Shown: positions 44,704 through 56,315, counted from the stretch's first letter. The stretch is DNA of 64,000 nt from Polaromonas sp. 39-63-25 (GCF_002278925.1 NZ_NCJH01000017.1:1-64000); one strand, 5' to 3'. The notes: a model not told the origin generated them from the sequence alone. Numbers and translations are program-made.

Positions 44704-45582
44704 ATGACAGCGCCAGGACAATCCACCCCCGCATCGGTAATGCGGACACTTCAGAAAAACGTGAGCAACAGTCTGGCAAACATTGCCGACGACATTGCCC
44801 AGGGCTTTTTTGAAATTACCCACAACAGCTTCGCACTCGTCGGTCTGGCCGTCGTGTTCGCCGTGATCACGCTGACCGCCCGTCCCGACCTGCGTCAGGC
44901 CGGCGAATCCCGGCTGATGACCTGGCTGCAGGAGCGCCAGGAAGCCGCGATTGGCTTCACCGAACCCGATGCCATCGACCGGGCCACCGCAGCCAACCCC
45001 AAAGACCTGCCCCGGCAACAGGCGGCGGTAGCCTTCTGGCTCAGCAAAAAATACAACGTGGCGCCCGAACCCCTGAGTGTGCTGGTTGCCGAAGCCTTCG
45101 AGATTGGCCAGAAGGCCAAGCTCGACCCCACGCTGATCCTGGCCATCATGGCCATTGAGTCGGGCTTCAACCCGTTTGCGCAAAGCCCGGTGGGTGCCCA
45201 GGGCCTGATGCAGGTCATGACCAACATCCACCACGCCAAGTACGAAAACTTCGGCGGCAAACTCGCCGCCTTCGACCCGGTCACCAACCTGCGGGTAGGT
45301 GTCAAGGTGCTGCAGGAATGCATTGCCCGCGCCGGTTCGGTCGAAGCGGGCCTGAGGTTCTACGTGGGCGCAGCCAACCTGGAAAGCGACGGCGGTTATG
45401 CCGCCAAGGTGATGGCCGAACGCGCACGCCTGCTGGCTGTTGTGGGCGGCCGCGCACCGGCCTACATGCCGACGGTGCGCCCGCCGCTGGCCATCCCAGC
45501 GTCCCTGCCCGCAACCACAGACGCGGAAGACCTGCCCGGCGGCAAGGCCGGCGAGAAAGTCGCCAGCCTCGCCAGCTCCTGA
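44704..45582 (+). CDS. Membrane-anchored lytic transglycosylase (SLT domain)
   Basis: 292 aa from ATG 44704, fixed by AAAGGAG seven bases upstream. Residues about 40-58 (FALVGLAVVFAVITLTA) form one membrane anchor after a cytoplasmic segment. Residues about 125-245 are an SLT domain with catalytic Glu152 in ILAIMAIESGFNPFAQSPVGAQGLMQV and the later LRVGVKVLQECIARAGSVEAGL. The C-terminus is a proline/alanine-rich tail. It should cleave peptidoglycan glycan strands in the periplasm. A single N-in anchor rather than a lipoprotein signal is a feature of this subgroup. Confidence 0.87.
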   Translation: MTAPGQSTPASVMRTLQKNVSNSLANIADDIAQGFFEITHNSFALVGLAVVFAVITLTARPDLRQAGESRLMTWLQERQEAAIGFTEPDAIDRATAANPKDLPRQQAAVAFWLSKKYNVAPEPLSVLVAEAFEIGQKAKLDPTLILAIMAIESGFNPFAQSPVGAQGLMQVMTNIHHAKYENFGGKLAAFDPVTNLRVGVKVLQECIARAGSVEAGLRFYVGAANLESDGGYAAKVMAERARLLAVVGGRAPAYMPTVRPPLAIPASLPATTDAEDLPGGKAGEKVASLASS

Positions 45583-45644
45583 GCGCGGCCCGGCCTTTCA
45601 CAGGCCGGTCGTCAGCCAGACGCCGGGTCCGTTACACTAGGGGT

Positions 45645-45768
45645 GTGCGCGACTGGCGATAGGCAGCCCCTGTTTTGCAGGGCGGTTGCTGACGTGGGAT
45701 ACCACTGGGAAGCGCACCGCTGGGCTCAAGCCATGACCACAGCGTTCAGCCGTTCGCCTGGGCAGCCC
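45645..45768 (+). ncRNA. ZTP (pfl) riboswitch upstream of glyA
   Basis: The conserved blocks occur in the right order: GCGCGACTGGCG (45647-45658), a variable hairpin GCCCCTG-TTTTG-CAGGGC, CGTGGGATACCACTGGGAAG with CGC (45693-45714), a variable linker, and GCCGTTCGCCTGGGCAG (45749-45765). The ACTGGC / GGGAAGCGC / CGCCTGGGC set defines the pfl RNA, which binds ZTP/ZMP and turns on one-carbon and purine genes when folate is short. glyA is a known target class. About 50 nt separate it from the glyA start, and no T-rich terminator is seen, so control of translation is more likely. Confidence 0.85.
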
Positions 45769-45814
45769 TTGTTTCATTCATCCGATGACAGGGACCACGT
45801 CTTGAAGGACTGCC

Positions 45815-47059
45815 ATGTACGACCGCACCATTCTTGTGGAACAAACCGACCCCGAACTGTGGGCTGCCATCGTTGCTGAAAACGCGCGCCAGGAACACCA
45901 CATCGAGCTGATCGCCAGCGAAAACTATGCCTCGCCCGCCGTCATGGCCGCGCAGGGTTCGCAACTGACCAACAAATACGCTGAAGGCTACCCCGGCCGC
46001 CGCTACTACGGTGGCTGCGAGCATGTAGACGTGGCAGAACAGCTGGCCATCGACCGCATCAAGAAAATCTTCGGTGCCGAAGCCGCCAACGTGCAACCGC
46101 ATTGCGGCGCCTCTGCCAACGAGGCTGTCTTCCTGGCCTTTCTCAAGCCTGGCGACACCATCATGGGCATGAGCCTGGCCGAAGGCGGCCACCTGACACA
46201 CGGCATGGCGCTCAACATGAGCGGCAAGTGGTTCAACGTCGTCTCCTACGGTCTGAACGACAAGGAAGAGATCGACTACGACGCGATGGAGCGCAAGGCC
46301 CACGAGTCCAAACCCAAACTGATCATCGCGGGCGCCTCAGCCTACAGCCTGCGCATCGACTTCGAACGCTTCGCGAAAGTGGCCAAGGCTGTCGGCGCGA
46401 TCTTCATGGTGGACATCGCCCACTACGCCGGCCTGGTGGCCGCGGGCGTGTACCCCAACCCGGTGCCGCACGCCGACGTGGTGACCTCGACCACGCACAA
46501 GAGCCTGCGCGGCCCGCGCGGCGGCATCATCCTGATGAAGGCCGAACACGAAAAAGCCATCAACAGCGCCATCTTCCCCGGCCTGCAGGGTGGCCCGCTG
46601 ATGCACGTGATTGCGGCCAAAGCGGTCGCTTTCAAGGAAGCGCTGGCCCCCGAGTTCAAGACCTACCAGCAGCAGGTGCTGAAGAACGCCCAGATCATCG
46701 CGGAGACCCTGACGCAGCGTGGCCTGCGCATTGTCAGCGGGCGCACCGAAAGCCACGTCATGCTGGTGGACCTGCGCGCCAAGGGCATCACCGGCAAGGA
46801 AGCCGAGGCCGTGCTGGGCAGCGCCCACATGACGATCAACAAGAACGCCATTCCCAACGACCCGGAAAAACCGATGGTCACCAGCGGCGTGCGCATCGGC
46901 ACCCCGGCCATGACGACGCGTGGTTTCAGGGACGAGGAAGCGCGTTTGACAGCCAACCTGATCGCCGACGTGCTCGACAACCCGCGCGACACTGCCAACA
47001 TCGAAGCGGTTCGCGCCAAGGTTCATGCACTGACGAGCCGGCTTCCGGTTTACCGCTGA
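45815..47059 (+). CDS. glyA: Serine hydroxymethyltransferase
   Basis: 414 aa, full length. Landmarks are [35 protein letters not shown], the PLP-lysine motif [16 protein letters not shown] (Lys in THKS) and [20 protein letters not shown]. It interconverts serine and glycine, charging tetrahydrofolate with a one-carbon unit. A ZTP riboswitch in its leader links expression to folate status. AAGGA stands seven bases before the ATG. A family A repeat follows the stop, then nrdR. Confidence 0.98.
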   Translation: MYDRTILVEQTDPELWAAIVAENARQEHHIELIASENYASPAVMAAQGSQLTNKYAEGYPGRRYYGGCEHVDVAEQLAIDRIKKIFGAEAANVQPHCGASANEAVFLAFLKPGDTIMGMSLAEGGHLTHGMALNMSGKWFNVVSYGLNDKEEIDYDAMERKAHESKPKLIIAGASAYSLRIDFERFAKVAKAVGAIFMVDIAHYAGLVAAGVYPNPVPHADVVTSTTHKSLRGPRGGIILMKAEHEKAINSAIFPGLQGGPLMHVIAAKAVAFKEALAPEFKTYQQQVLKNAQIIAETLTQRGLRIVSGRTESHVMLVDLRAKGITGKEAEAVLGSAHMTINKNAIPNDPEKPMVTSGVRIGTPAMTTRGFRDEEARLTANLIADVLDNPRDTANIEAVRAKVHALTSRLPVYR

Positions 47060-47080
47060 TGGACCGGTGCATGTGCAACC

Positions 47081-47148
47081 GCTATGCTTTTGATAGCTGC
47101 TTGCGCATGCCCTGTAAGGGCTGGATGCCAATAATGCTTAAAAATTCA
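47081..47148 (+). repeat. Dispersed repeat family A, copy 7
   Basis: The best-preserved copy: CCGCTATGCTTTTGATAGCTG, CTTGCGCATGCCC, TGTAAGGGCTGGATGCC and an AATAATGCTTA end. It fills the gap between glyA and nrdR. Confidence 0.8.
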
Positions 47149-47159
47149 GGCAAAGCTGC

Positions 47160-47609
47160 ATGAAATGCCCTTTCTGCGGCCACCTTGAAACCCAGGTCGT
47201 GGAAACACGGGTGTCGGAAGACGCAGACTTCATACGCCGCCGCCGCCAGTGCGGCGCGTGTGAAAAGCGCTTTACCACCTACGAGCGGCCCGACGTCAAC
47301 TTTCCGGCCATCGTCAAAAAGGACGGCCGCCGCATCGAATACAAACGCGGCAAGATCCTCGACTCCATGAACCTCGCGCTGCGCAAGCGACCGGTCAGCA
47401 CCGAACAGGTGGACTCGGCCATCGAGCGCATCGAGGAAAAACTTCTCAACCTGGGCCTGCGCGAGGTCCCGTCGGCCCGCCTGGGCGAACTCGTCATGCG
47501 CGAGCTCAAAAAGCTCGACAAGGTCGCCTACGTGCGTTTTGCCAGCGTCTACCGCAGCTTTGAAGATATTGACGAGTTCAAGACGCTGGTGGATGAGGTG
47601 CGGCGGTAG
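47160..47609 (+). CDS. nrdR: Transcriptional repressor NrdR
   Basis: 149 aa. The zinc ribbon has Cys3-Cys6 (MKCPFC) and Cys31-Cys34 (RRQCGAC), followed by [10 protein letters not shown] and the ATP-cone domain ([48 protein letters not shown]). It senses ATP/dATP and represses ribonucleotide reductase genes. Position after glyA is the usual order in Burkholderiales. Confidence 0.97.
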   Translation: MKCPFCGHLETQVVETRVSEDADFIRRRRQCGACEKRFTTYERPDVNFPAIVKKDGRRIEYKRGKILDSMNLALRKRPVSTEQVDSAIERIEEKLLNLGLREVPSARLGELVMRELKKLDKVAYVRFASVYRSFEDIDEFKTLVDEVRR

Positions 47610-47727
47610 TGCCATAGTAGAAGCGCAGCCACTGACCGCAGTCAGGCCTTGATCGCAGCAGATTAGTGGTAGCTGGAACCCGACGGTCGGAGCCAGTGAT
47701 TGCAAGCTGGGTTCCTATACTGAACCC

Positions 47728-48372
47728 ATGAATCAGCCCTCAACTGCCTGTTCAAACCCTTTACTGTCCAATCCCGACCGCGTTCGGGTTGCTCCACGGG
47801 GATCCGGGGCGGGTTTCACCATTATTGAACTGATGGTCACGATGGTGGTTCTGGGCCTGATCCTGGCGTTCGGCCTGCCAAATTTGAGAGAGTTTCTGGT
47901 GCGCAACCAGGCTGCCGCCATCACCACCGAATTTTCCAGCGACATCGCCCGAGCCCGAATCGAGGCCATCAGCCGAAACAACTGTGTGACCATTTGCATG
48001 TCAAGCAACACGGCCAATGCGCTAACAGGGGGAACACCAACCTGTGCAACAACTGGTAGCAACTGGCAGGCCGGCTGGATTACTTTTTCCAACCCCAGTT
48101 GCAGTGGCGCCCAAAACAATCCGACGACCAATGGCTCCAGCCTGATTTCAGTTCGCCAGGCGGGTTCGGACGCATTTGAATTAGCAGCCAATCCGTCTGC
48201 CGTGCGGAGATTCATGTTTGAGTCGAGAGGCCTGACTAATGGCGGCCAGTCCAACTTTACCCTGAGTTATGTTCCGGAGAGTGTCAGCAGCCCTCACTAC
48301 CGGTCCATTTGCATCAGCTCAGCAGGCCGAGTAACCATCAAAGAATACGCGGGTGATAGCGCATGTCCATAA
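47728..48372 (+). CDS. fimT: Minor type IV pilin FimT/GspH family
   Basis: 214 aa. A long 29-residue leader ends at a prepilin cleavage site GAG|FTIIE (Glu at +5), followed by the hydrophobic helix LMVTMVVLGLILAFGLPN. The globular part has cysteine pairs (NNCVTICMSS; SICISSAG) typical of GspH/FimT minor pilins. It is processed by PilD and primes pilus assembly together with PilV, PilW, PilX and PilE. Stop overlaps the pilV start by 10 nt. Confidence 0.87.
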   Translation: MNQPSTACSNPLLSNPDRVRVAPRGSGAGFTIIELMVTMVVLGLILAFGLPNLREFLVRNQAAAITTEFSSDIARARIEAISRNNCVTICMSSNTANALTGGTPTCATTGSNWQAGWITFSNPSCSGAQNNPTTNGSSLISVRQAGSDAFELAANPSAVRRFMFESRGLTNGGQSNFTLSYVPESVSSPHYRSICISSAGRVTIKEYAGDSACP

Positions 48373-48980
48373 AGTGTCAACGGGGTGCCGGCCTGATTGA
48401 GGCCTTGGTCGCCATCCTCGTACTTTCCATCGGCCTGCTGGGCATGGTGGGCATGCAAACGGCCTCCATCAAATACGAACAGACCGGATGGGTGAGGTCT
48501 GCGCTTTCTTCCAACATCAGCAGTCTTGCAGACCGCATCCGGGCCAACGCCAGTGCGGACGCGGACGCCTACACTTTTTCCAGAACATACGCTGCGGAAC
48601 GCGCCTCCATCGAGGCCACGCCTTTGCCCAACACCTACCTCACCCCGGCAAAAGACTGCAACGCCGCGGCTTGCACCAACGCCGAACTGGCTGCCTATGA
48701 CCTGGTGGTCTGGCGCAACGATCTGAATCAACAACTCCCAGGCGCCGTGGGTTTTGTAACGCCCACGGGCGTGAAAGGGATTGATTTGCGTTTCGGAGTT
48801 ACTGTCGCTTGGTTCAACAAAGACAACCTGGACGGCACGACCTTGCGGCAGCCCGAGATATGTCCTGTGCCCGCCGTGGGGACCACAGGCATTGCCGCCC
48901 GTAACTGCTGCCCGGCATCGGTAGGGACCGCAGCGGCCCTGGCCGGCGTTCAGTGTGTCAACCTGGAGATTATTCCGTGA
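48363..48980 (+). CDS. pilV: Minor type IV pilin PilV
   Basis: 205 aa. Short leader MSIKCQRG|AGLIEALVAILVLSIGLLGMVGMQ: the cleavage site with Glu at +5 and the PilV-type helix are clear. The globular region has several cysteines (CNAAACTNAE; NCCPASVG). It overlaps fimT upstream and pilW downstream, so the minor pilins are translated as a coupled set. Confidence 0.88.
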   Translation: MSIKCQRGAGLIEALVAILVLSIGLLGMVGMQTASIKYEQTGWVRSALSSNISSLADRIRANASADADAYTFSRTYAAERASIEATPLPNTYLTPAKDCNAAACTNAELAAYDLVVWRNDLNQQLPGAVGFVTPTGVKGIDLRFGVTVAWFNKDNLDGTTLRQPEICPVPAVGTTGIAARNCCPASVGTAAALAGVQCVNLEIIP

Positions 48981-49978
48981 TCAAAACCGGCCATCACCAT
49001 AAGACATCCTTGAGCGCGCAAAGCGGGCTGAGCCTGATCGAACTGCTGGTGAGTCTGGTCATCAGTCTGGTGATCGCGCTGGCCGCCGCCGCCGCCTATC
49101 TGGGAACGCGCAGTACTGCCACCGCGATGGCCAACATTGCGGGCATGAACGAAACCGGGAAACTAGCGCTGGACATGGTCGGACGCGAGTTGCAGATGGC
49201 CGGGTATTACCCCGCCATCGTTCCCACGAGCAACGTCAACCTCAATCTCATGGGCCGGTTCAGCAACACAAAAAATACGGCTTTTGCGGCTTACAACCAG
49301 GGGTTGTTCGGCTGTGACGGTGGCGTGTTTAATCCGACCACGGGGGCATGCCCCGCCGCGACCGCCGGCGCACCTGACTCGGTGGTGATTAACTATTTTG
49401 CGAATACCGAGCTGGATGCAGCGACCTTTGTTAGTGGTTTCGATTGTCTGAGAGTCAGCGTTGCGGTCGATCCCAGCAACGTCGTTCAGGCGGCGACGGG
49501 ACGGCCTTTTTATGTTTCCAACCGGTTTGGACTCACCAATACGAATTACACCAAGCCGGGGCCAGGCGGCACCACACAAACCGTCACCACCAAAAGCCTT
49601 GCCTGTAACGGCAACGGGAAAGCCGCCGAGGACACCGTGTACCAACCCCTCTTCGAGGGGATTGAAGACATGACCTTTGCCTATGGGGTGCATGACGGGA
49701 CCGGAAACCTTTCTCCACAAACTTATTACACGGCGACGGAAGTGACGGCGTTGCCCACCGTGGGAACCTTGACCAGTTGGCAACGCGTCACCGCAGTGCG
49801 GGTGTGTGTGCTGACACGCGCGTCCGACAACATCAGGACCCAGGACAAGGCCGGCAGCTTGCGCACCTATACCAATTGCAGGGGCGCGACCGTCACTTAC
49901 GCCGAGTCTGACCGATCTCTGTACAAAAGGTATGAGCGTGTATTTGCGATCCGCAATAACCTGAATGGAACCTTCTGA
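48977..49978 (+). CDS. pilW: Minor type IV pilin PilW
   Basis: 333 aa from GTG 48977, which overlaps the pilV stop (GTGA). Prepilin cleavage is at SAQSG|LSLIELLVSLVISLVIALAAAAAYL, with Glu at +5. Downstream, ALDMVGRELQMAGYYPA is characteristic of PilW. The large C-terminal domain has paired cysteines and ends in YERVFAIRNNL. It belongs to the minor-pilin complex at the pilus tip with PilY1. Confidence 0.88.
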   Translation: MIKTGHHHKTSLSAQSGLSLIELLVSLVISLVIALAAAAAYLGTRSTATAMANIAGMNETGKLALDMVGRELQMAGYYPAIVPTSNVNLNLMGRFSNTKNTAFAAYNQGLFGCDGGVFNPTTGACPAATAGAPDSVVINYFANTELDAATFVSGFDCLRVSVAVDPSNVVQAATGRPFYVSNRFGLTNTNYTKPGPGGTTQTVTTKSLACNGNGKAAEDTVYQPLFEGIEDMTFAYGVHDGTGNLSPQTYYTATEVTALPTVGTLTSWQRVTAVRVCVLTRASDNIRTQDKAGSLRTYTNCRGATVTYAESDRSLYKRYERVFAIRNNLNGTF

Positions 49979-50679
49979 TGAAGCCTGGCATGTTTCGACG
50001 ACGAAGCCAAACATCATCGGGTCACGCCGAAGGCGGCGTTGCGCTCCCTGTGGTCCTGATGTTTCTCCTGGTCATCACCATCCTCGGTACGCTGGGCATT
50101 CGGCGTGCCACCACTGGCGAAACCCTGTCCAGAAACCAGCTGGACTACGAAGTGGCCCGGCAGGCAACCGAGGCCGCCCTGCGCGATGCCGAGCGCGATC
50201 TCTTGCTGAATGCATCGGCCATCATGCCCAACGCCCTTTGCTCGCGCGGTACTGACAGGCCGGTAGGCAGCGCGCTTGGTTCGCCCGCCTTCGACACCAA
50301 TTGCCCGCGCGGCCAATGCCGGTTTGAGTTGTCTTATTACGACTCAAGCAACTACACAACTGTCACCAACCCTGAACCCTGGTGGCCCACGATCAACGCC
50401 AAGCAAGGCCGCTGGGACGGCGACCCCGCCAGTGCGGCCAGCGCCAAACCAGGTGATGCCACCGGCGCCAATACCAATTGCACCTTCAATGGCTCCGTCC
50501 CATTGGGGACCTTCACCGGTGTGGCACGCATTGCGGGTGTAGCGCGGCAGCCTGAATACCTCATTGAATACCTTGCCCGAGCGGACGACAAGGTAATGCG
50601 CATTACCGCGCGGGGCTTTGGTGCCGACATCAACACTGAAGTTGTCATGCAGACCTATTTCCGTCCGTATCTGCGATAA
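49978..50679 (+). CDS. pilX: Minor pilin-associated protein PilX
   Basis: 233 aa, start ATG overlapping the pilW stop by one base. The N-terminal segment EGGVALPVVLMFLLVITILGTLGIRRATTGE is the PilX helix; as in other PilX proteins the +5 glutamate is not a clean prepilin match. QATEAALRDAERDLL and cysteines in CPRGQCRFEL follow. It works with PilY1, encoded directly downstream. Confidence 0.87.
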   Translation: MKPGMFRRRSQTSSGHAEGGVALPVVLMFLLVITILGTLGIRRATTGETLSRNQLDYEVARQATEAALRDAERDLLLNASAIMPNALCSRGTDRPVGSALGSPAFDTNCPRGQCRFELSYYDSSNYTTVTNPEPWWPTINAKQGRWDGDPASAASAKPGDATGANTNCTFNGSVPLGTFTGVARIAGVARQPEYLIEYLARADDKVMRITARGFGADINTEVVMQTYFRPYLR

Positions 50680-50689
50680 GGAACACGCC

Positions 50690-53600
50690 ATGAAAAAAAT
50701 TCTGACCATTGCCGGGCTATTTTTGGCGGCTGCTTTTTCGCAAGTCCCTGCTGTCGCAGCACCCTTGTCGCCGGCGATTCCGCCCAACATCGTGACCTCC
50801 ACGCCGAGGCCGATGATCATGCTGAACATGTCAAAAGACCACCAGCTTTTTTACAGGGCTTATGACGAATTTTCCGATCTCGACGGAGACGGACTGCCGG
50901 AAACCACCTATAAGCACAGCTTTAACTATTACGGTTATTTCGACTCCTACAAGTGCTACAGCTACAGCGGCACCACCAACCGGTTTGACCCGGTCAGCAC
51001 CAACACCAACAAATATTGCACGGGCGACTGGAGCGGCAACTTCCTGAACTGGGCCACCATGACACGCGTGGATGTGGTCCGCAAAGTGCTTTATGGAGGC
51101 TACCGTTCCACCGACACCGCCGCACTGACTGTTTTGGAGCGGGCCAGCCTGCCGACGGATGCCCATTCATTCGCCAAGTATTACAAGGGCGACGACCTTG
51201 CCCAACTTACCCCGTTTAGTGCATCCCAACTGGCAAGCTCCAGCACCATCAGCAACAACAACGACGACAACGCCAGGCGACAGGTCCGGTTTGTTGCTGC
51301 GGACAACAAACTTCATAGGAACAACGGCGGATCGGCTCCTTCGGCGGCAGTTTCCAGCACTTGTCAAAGCAAGGTCGATGCTTATTACGCAGCCCAAGAT
51401 CCTCCCAGCACACCTCCCCCTCAATACCACTGCATCACCCACTCGGTCACCCTCAACGGGACCTTTACCATTGAGGTAGGAGACCAAGTCAGGGCGGTGG
51501 ACCAAGACAATTCAGCCCGGTATATGGAGGGTGTCGCCCTCGAGGTCAACAGCACAAGCGGCTGGGTAACTATGGTCATAGCTCCTGATGGTTTTGTGAC
51601 GCCCAATAACCCAAGCAACAATTTCAAAAAATGGACCATCCAGAACCTGACGCAAACCTCTGCCACCATCTGTAACACCACGCTCGGCGACAACCTGACC
51701 GCAAACTCCCCATTCAACACTAACACAGCGGGCAATGGGAAATCCCATACCAATGCCAACCCGCCCTTGATGCGCATCGCGCGAGGCGACTACCAACTGT
51801 GGAATGCCAATGAGCGTTGGCAGTGTTATTGGAGTAGCGAAAAAAATGCTCCGAACGGGAATAACGTGAGCATCACTGGCTTGGGAGCAGGCTCAAACAA
51901 TCCCTCCAAAACCACCCAGGGCGTAGTTATCGGTGGCGCCGGCCCGGATTTTATTGTCAGGGTGGCTGCTTGTAACTCAACCCTTCTGGGTACTGAAAAT
52001 TGCAAGCAGTACCCTTCGGGGAATTTCAAACCCCAAGGATTGCTGCACGAATATGGAGAAGGAAATTTGGCCGAGTTTGGTCTGATGACCGGTTCTTTTA
52101 CAAAGAACATCAGCGGCGGCGTACTCCGCAGCAACCTGCAGTCTTTCAAAACGGAGATCAATCACAGTACGGATGGCAGCTTTACCTCCACCCAAGGAAT
52201 TGTCTACACCCTGAACAAGCTACGAATCTATGGCTACAACTATAGCGATGGCACTTATCTAGGCGACGGCAGCTGCAACTTCCAACTCACCTCGCTGACC
52301 GACAACCAGTGCACGAGCTGGGGCAATCCCATGGGTGAAATTTTCACGGAATCCTTGCGCTACCTTGGCGGGCTTCAACCCAGCTCCCAATACGATTACA
52401 CCCAAACGGGGTCCAAGGACGCGGAGATGGGGCTCCCAAAGCCTGCGTGGATTGATCCGGTGAACCGCGCAGACGCGGCAGCAAAAACGGCTGCTGATGC
52501 CATATTTGGCCAAGGGCAATGCCGAGCCATTAACGCCATCAATTTCAACGCCAGCGTGACGTCCTACGACAACAATACTGGCACCCAATGGGATCCGTTT
52601 GCGACCTTGCCGACCAGCCCCAGCCTGGTGAACATGATCAACGTCATCGGTACGGACGAAGACATTCACAACAAGAGTTTTTTCATCGGAAACAACGGCA
52701 CAACGAACGACGCAACCTGCACCGCAAAAACCATCTCCACCTTGGCCACAGCAACGGGTTTGTGCCCCGACGCGCCCGCTTATTCAGGCTCCTACGCACT
52801 GGCTGGAGCCGCTTACTGGGCCAGGACCAACCCGGTCCGCACACCCACAGACCCACAACTCAAAGCCAATGCAGACGCATTCAAAGTCAAAAGCTTTTCG
52901 GTTGCGCTGTCACCAGGCAAGCCTCGTATTGAAGTTCCACATCCAACAATCGCCGGTCGAAAAATTGTTATTCAACCGTCCTATCAGCTGAAAAAATCCG
53001 CAACCGAAATTGGTGGCGGTACCTTGGTCGACTTTCGGGTGGTGGGCACACCGACAGCCACTTCAGGAAAATTTCTTGTCATCTGGGAGGACTCCGAACA
53101 AGGCGGCGACTATGACAGCGACGTTTCCGGTATTCTTCGTTATGAAGTGGTGGGAAGCACTCTCTACGTTTACACCCAGGTTTTCTACGAGGCAACTAAT
53201 CAGCCGCAAGGCTTCGGTTACACCATCTCAGGAAGCACCAAAGATGGCGCGCATTACCACTCGGGCATTGAAGGTTTCAACTATACAGATGCAACGGCCC
53301 TGACCGTATTGCGAAAGAAAGCCGATGGCACATGGGAGACCAATCCAAATGTCAACGCCTCTGGAGGTTGTTCGAATTGCCAGGTAAGTCAGGCCGAGAG
53401 TCGAGCCGAATATGCTTTTGGCACCAGCACAGCCGGACAACTGGAAGACCCCCTCTGGTACGCTGCCAAATGGGGTGGCTTCAGCAAGAACGAAAACGTC
53501 ACAACCCCACCTTCAGACCCCAAGATCTATTTTGAGAAGCCTACGGCCGATAAAGCCAACTGGGACACCAAAAAGCTTGACGGAACAGCTGGCGCTGACG

Positions 53601-55795
53601 GTCTTCCGGACAACTATTTCCTCGCGATTCGACCCAGCGAGCTTGAAAAAGCCCTTCGAGCGGCGTTCAGTGCCATCGTGGGTGCCTCCAACACTGCCCC
53701 GGCCGTGGCGTCAGCCCAGATCCAGTCTGGCAGCCTGAAGTACCTGGCCAGCTTTGACGGCGACGATGGGCACGGCGAATTGCTGACCTTTATCGTCAAG
53801 CCTGACGGTAAATTTGATATCCGCCTCAAAACAGATGGCACGCTTGACCGCGAATACTATTATTGGGCGGCTCACACCAAATTGACTGCCCTGCCAGCTG
53901 CGTCGCGCCAGATCATCACCAATGTCGGCAACTCGAGTGGTTTCGCGTTCTCATGGGCTGCGCTGTCCGATGCCGCCAAAACGATCGCTTTCGGAGGTAC
54001 CAACGCCACGGCAGAGGCCAAACTGAATTGGCTGCGCGGCAGCAGGACCGATGAAACTCCCAACGGCCTGCGTTTCCGAAAACGCAACGCCAACTCCATC
54101 ATGGGTCCGGTGGTGAGTTCAAACCCCACCGTCACCTCGCCGCCAAGCGCAGACTTTTTCGGAACGAGGTTTCCAGGGTATGGGGATTTTGTCACCACGT
54201 ACAGGAGCCGCAAGAGCATTGTCTGGGTAGGCGCGGGAGATGGCATGCTTCACGGATTCAATGCAGCCACATCTGCATCAACAGGTGGTACACCCATTGT
54301 TTCGTATGTCCCGCAGCTTCTGCATTCGCGCTTGCAGGACTGGGTGGATCCGGCCGGCGAAAAAGTGCAGGCCTTTCAGGATGGAACCCCCTACTCGGCT
54401 GATGTGCTTCTGGGATCGACCATTACCAATACAGGGGATCCCGCTTACGATGCCGCCGCGCCTGCGGCCGCCTGGAAAACCTATTTGTTCGCGTCCTTGG
54501 GGCGCGGCGCCAAAGGCATCTTTGCTCTCGACGTGACTGACCCGGATGCCTTGACGGAAACCAACGCCGCCAGCATCTTTAAATGGCAGTTTTCGGAAGC
54601 GGATGACAACAGCGGTGACCTGGGCTACAACCTGGCCCAGATGGGAACGATCAGCCGCGTCAGCGAGCAATCCGGGGCGGTCGCAAAAATGAACAACGGC
54701 AAGTTCGCCGTACTCGTGCCTAACGGGATCAACAGCACCAATGGCTCGGCGGCCCTCTACATCCTGTTTGCCAATGGACCTTACAGCGGTGTCTGGTCGC
54801 CTTCGACCAATTACGTCAAACTCGTTGCTGATGTTGGGCCCAACAATGGGCTGTCGCAGGCAACCTGGATTGACACGAACAACGATGGCGTCGCCGACTA
54901 CATTTATGCGGGCGACCTGAAAGGCAATTTGTGGAAGTTCGACGTGTCAAGCGCCAACCAGGCCAACTGGAAGGTCGCGTACGCAAACGCAGATGGAACG
55001 AACAAACGCCCATTGTTTGTCGCAAAGCAATCAGACGCTTCCGCGCTTCGTCTACCTATCACGTCGGCGCCCGAGTACCGCTTTCATCCGCTGGGCGGCG
55101 TTGTGATCAATTTCGCGACCGGAAAATCCGTCGTTTCATCGGACTTTCCGGACGGCTCGGGCCGGAATCACGCCATCTTCGGCATCTGGGACGCTCCGCT
55201 ATATTCAAGCGCCGCCTATGTTGCGGATCCAACTTTGCTAGACAATGCGACAACCGGCTTGCCTCGCCTTCGTACCCAGCTGACAGCACGAACGTTCAAT
55301 CGGATCACCGTCGAAGATTCGGATCCGACGAACGGAGTTGTCGGAGAGGGTTATGTGACCGGAAGCGCCATGGACTGGACCAGCAAGAAGGGGTGGTATG
55401 TCACGCTTCCAGACACCTCTGAAATGGTCGTCAGTAATCCGACGATCACTCAGGGCCTGCTCGCCACGGTCTCCATTGCCCCCGCCGCGACAAGCACCGA
55501 TGTGTGTTTCAGCGGGCCAGTCGCCTATGCCACATTTGTGGATCCCATCACCGGTCTTCTGGACTCAAACGTCTTCGGAACAATTACCATCGGTGGCGTC
55601 ACCTACCAAACCGCATCGATAAGAATTACCGACCAGCGTGTTACCTTCTCGCGAGATGCGACCAACACCGCATGTGCGGCAGGTCAACAGAATTGCACCC
55701 GCATCATCGGTGAAACAACCGATGAAACAGCGCAATCGCCAAATACTTCGGCGCGGATTTACTGGCGTGAGATTCCTTCCTTCAAGACAAGGTAA
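50690..55795 (+). CDS. pilY1: PilY1/PilC-type pilus tip adhesin
   Basis: 1701 aa from ATG 50690 (AAGGA seven bases upstream). Signal peptide [18 protein letters not shown], cut near AVAA. The N-terminal motif [20 protein letters not shown] is followed by an EF-hand-like [10 protein letters not shown] at about 63. The C-terminal third is the PilC beta-propeller: [32 protein letters not shown], and the calcium loop [19 protein letters not shown] at about 1395. Calcium binding here regulates pilus extension and retraction in known PilY1 proteins. The unusually long middle (about 100-1000) is low in GC and probably carries the variable adhesive part. Confidence 0.93.
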   Translation: MKKILTIAGLFLAAAFSQVPAVAAPLSPAIPPNIVTSTPRPMIMLNMSKDHQLFYRAYDEFSDLDGDGLPETTYKHSFNYYGYFDSYKCYSYSGTTNRFDPVSTNTNKYCTGDWSGNFLNWATMTRVDVVRKVLYGGYRSTDTAALTVLERASLPTDAHSFAKYYKGDDLAQLTPFSASQLASSSTISNNNDDNARRQVRFVAADNKLHRNNGGSAPSAAVSSTCQSKVDAYYAAQDPPSTPPPQYHCITHSVTLNGTFTIEVGDQVRAVDQDNSARYMEGVALEVNSTSGWVTMVIAPDGFVTPNNPSNNFKKWTIQNLTQTSATICNTTLGDNLTANSPFNTNTAGNGKSHTNANPPLMRIARGDYQLWNANERWQCYWSSEKNAPNGNNVSITGLGAGSNNPSKTTQGVVIGGAGPDFIVRVAACNSTLLGTENCKQYPSGNFKPQGLLHEYGEGNLAEFGLMTGSFTKNISGGVLRSNLQSFKTEINHSTDGSFTSTQGIVYTLNKLRIYGYNYSDGTYLGDGSCNFQLTSLTDNQCTSWGNPMGEIFTESLRYLGGLQPSSQYDYTQTGSKDAEMGLPKPAWIDPVNRADAAAKTAADAIFGQGQCRAINAINFNASVTSYDNNTGTQWDPFATLPTSPSLVNMINVIGTDEDIHNKSFFIGNNGTTNDATCTAKTISTLATATGLCPDAPAYSGSYALAGAAYWARTNPVRTPTDPQLKANADAFKVKSFSVALSPGKPRIEVPHPTIAGRKIVIQPSYQLKKSATEIGGGTLVDFRVVGTPTATSGKFLVIWEDSEQGGDYDSDVSGILRYEVVGSTLYVYTQVFYEATNQPQGFGYTISGSTKDGAHYHSGIEGFNYTDATALTVLRKKADGTWETNPNVNASGGCSNCQVSQAESRAEYAFGTSTAGQLEDPLWYAAKWGGFSKNENVTTPPSDPKIYFEKPTADKANWDTKKLDGTAGADGLPDNYFLAIRPSELEKALRAAFSAIVGASNTAPAVASAQIQSGSLKYLASFDGDDGHGELLTFIVKPDGKFDIRLKTDGTLDREYYYWAAHTKLTALPAASRQIITNVGNSSGFAFSWAALSDAAKTIAFGGTNATAEAKLNWLRGSRTDETPNGLRFRKRNANSIMGPVVSSNPTVTSPPSADFFGTRFPGYGDFVTTYRSRKSIVWVGAGDGMLHGFNAATSASTGGTPIVSYVPQLLHSRLQDWVDPAGEKVQAFQDGTPYSADVLLGSTITNTGDPAYDAAAPAAAWKTYLFASLGRGAKGIFALDVTDPDALTETNAASIFKWQFSEADDNSGDLGYNLAQMGTISRVSEQSGAVAKMNNGKFAVLVPNGINSTNGSAALYILFANGPYSGVWSPSTNYVKLVADVGPNNGLSQATWIDTNNDGVADYIYAGDLKGNLWKFDVSSANQANWKVAYANADGTNKRPLFVAKQSDASALRLPITSAPEYRFHPLGGVVINFATGKSVVSSDFPDGSGRNHAIFGIWDAPLYSSAAYVADPTLLDNATTGLPRLRTQLTARTFNRITVEDSDPTNGVVGEGYVTGSAMDWTSKKGWYVTLPDTSEMVVSNPTITQGLLATVSIAPAATSTDVCFSGPVAYATFVDPITGLLDSNVFGTITIGGVTYQTASIRITDQRVTFSRDATNTACAAGQQNCTRIIGETTDETAQSPNTSARIYWREIPSFKTR

Positions 55796-55802
55796 GACAA
55801 GC

Positions 55803-56315
55803 ATGAAACTCGTTCAAAAAAAGTCAACCACCGGCGGCAGGTGCCACCCCACCAGACGCGCCAGCGGCGGCTTTACGCTTATCGAACTCATGATCGTCGT
55901 TGCGGTCATCGGAATTCTGGCTGCTGTTGCCTTCCCGAGTTACCAGGAATACATCGCCAAGAGCAGGCGGGCCGAAGTCCGAACCATCCTGCTGGAAGCC
56001 TCTCAATGGATGGAGCGCCACTACTCCGAAAATTTCAGGTACGACCAGAACACCGCTGGAACGGCTGTTGCAGACATCTTTCCCGCAAACCTGGCACAGT
56101 CGCCCAGGGACTCAGGAGGTGCCTACACCATTGCGGTATCAGCGTCAGCTCAAAGAAGCTACACCCTCACGGCAACGCGCGTTGCGGGGGGACCTGTGGC
56201 GTCTGACAAGTGCGGCAATTTTCAGATTACCAACACCGGAGTAAAAAGCAACCCCGGATTCTCCACATCATCCTTCAGCTCTGCATCTGCAGCAGCTACG
56301 GCTTGCTGGAAGTAG
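55803..56315 (+). CDS. pilE: Type IV pilin PilE-like protein
   Basis: 170 aa. Leader of 23 residues ending [34 protein letters not shown], a textbook prepilin site with Glu at +5. The globular domain contains [21 protein letters not shown] and a terminal disulfide pair (DKCGNF...TACWK). Its position after pilY1 marks it as the PilE minor pilin rather than the major PilA. Confidence 0.9.
   Translation: MKLVQKKSTTGGRCHPTRRASGGFTLIELMIVVAVIGILAAVAFPSYQEYIAKSRRAEVRTILLEASQWMERHYSENFRYDQNTAGTAVADIFPANLAQSPRDSGGAYTIAVSASAQRSYTLTATRVAGGPVASDKCGNFQITNTGVKSNPGFSTSSFSSASAAATACWK

Noticed and set aside
45645-45768. Glycine riboswitch in front of glyA
   Set aside because: The glycine aptamer core and tandem arrangement are absent; the ACTGGC, GGGAAGCGC and CGCCTGGGC blocks fit the ZTP motif instead.
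45643-45879. Short plus-strand frame upstream of glyA
   Set aside because: It overlaps the conserved riboswitch blocks and has no ribosome site or family.
47685-47705. Sigma-54 promoter before fimT (GG...GC)
   Set aside because: The GG to GC distance is 11 instead of 10 and the flanking bases do not match the consensus.
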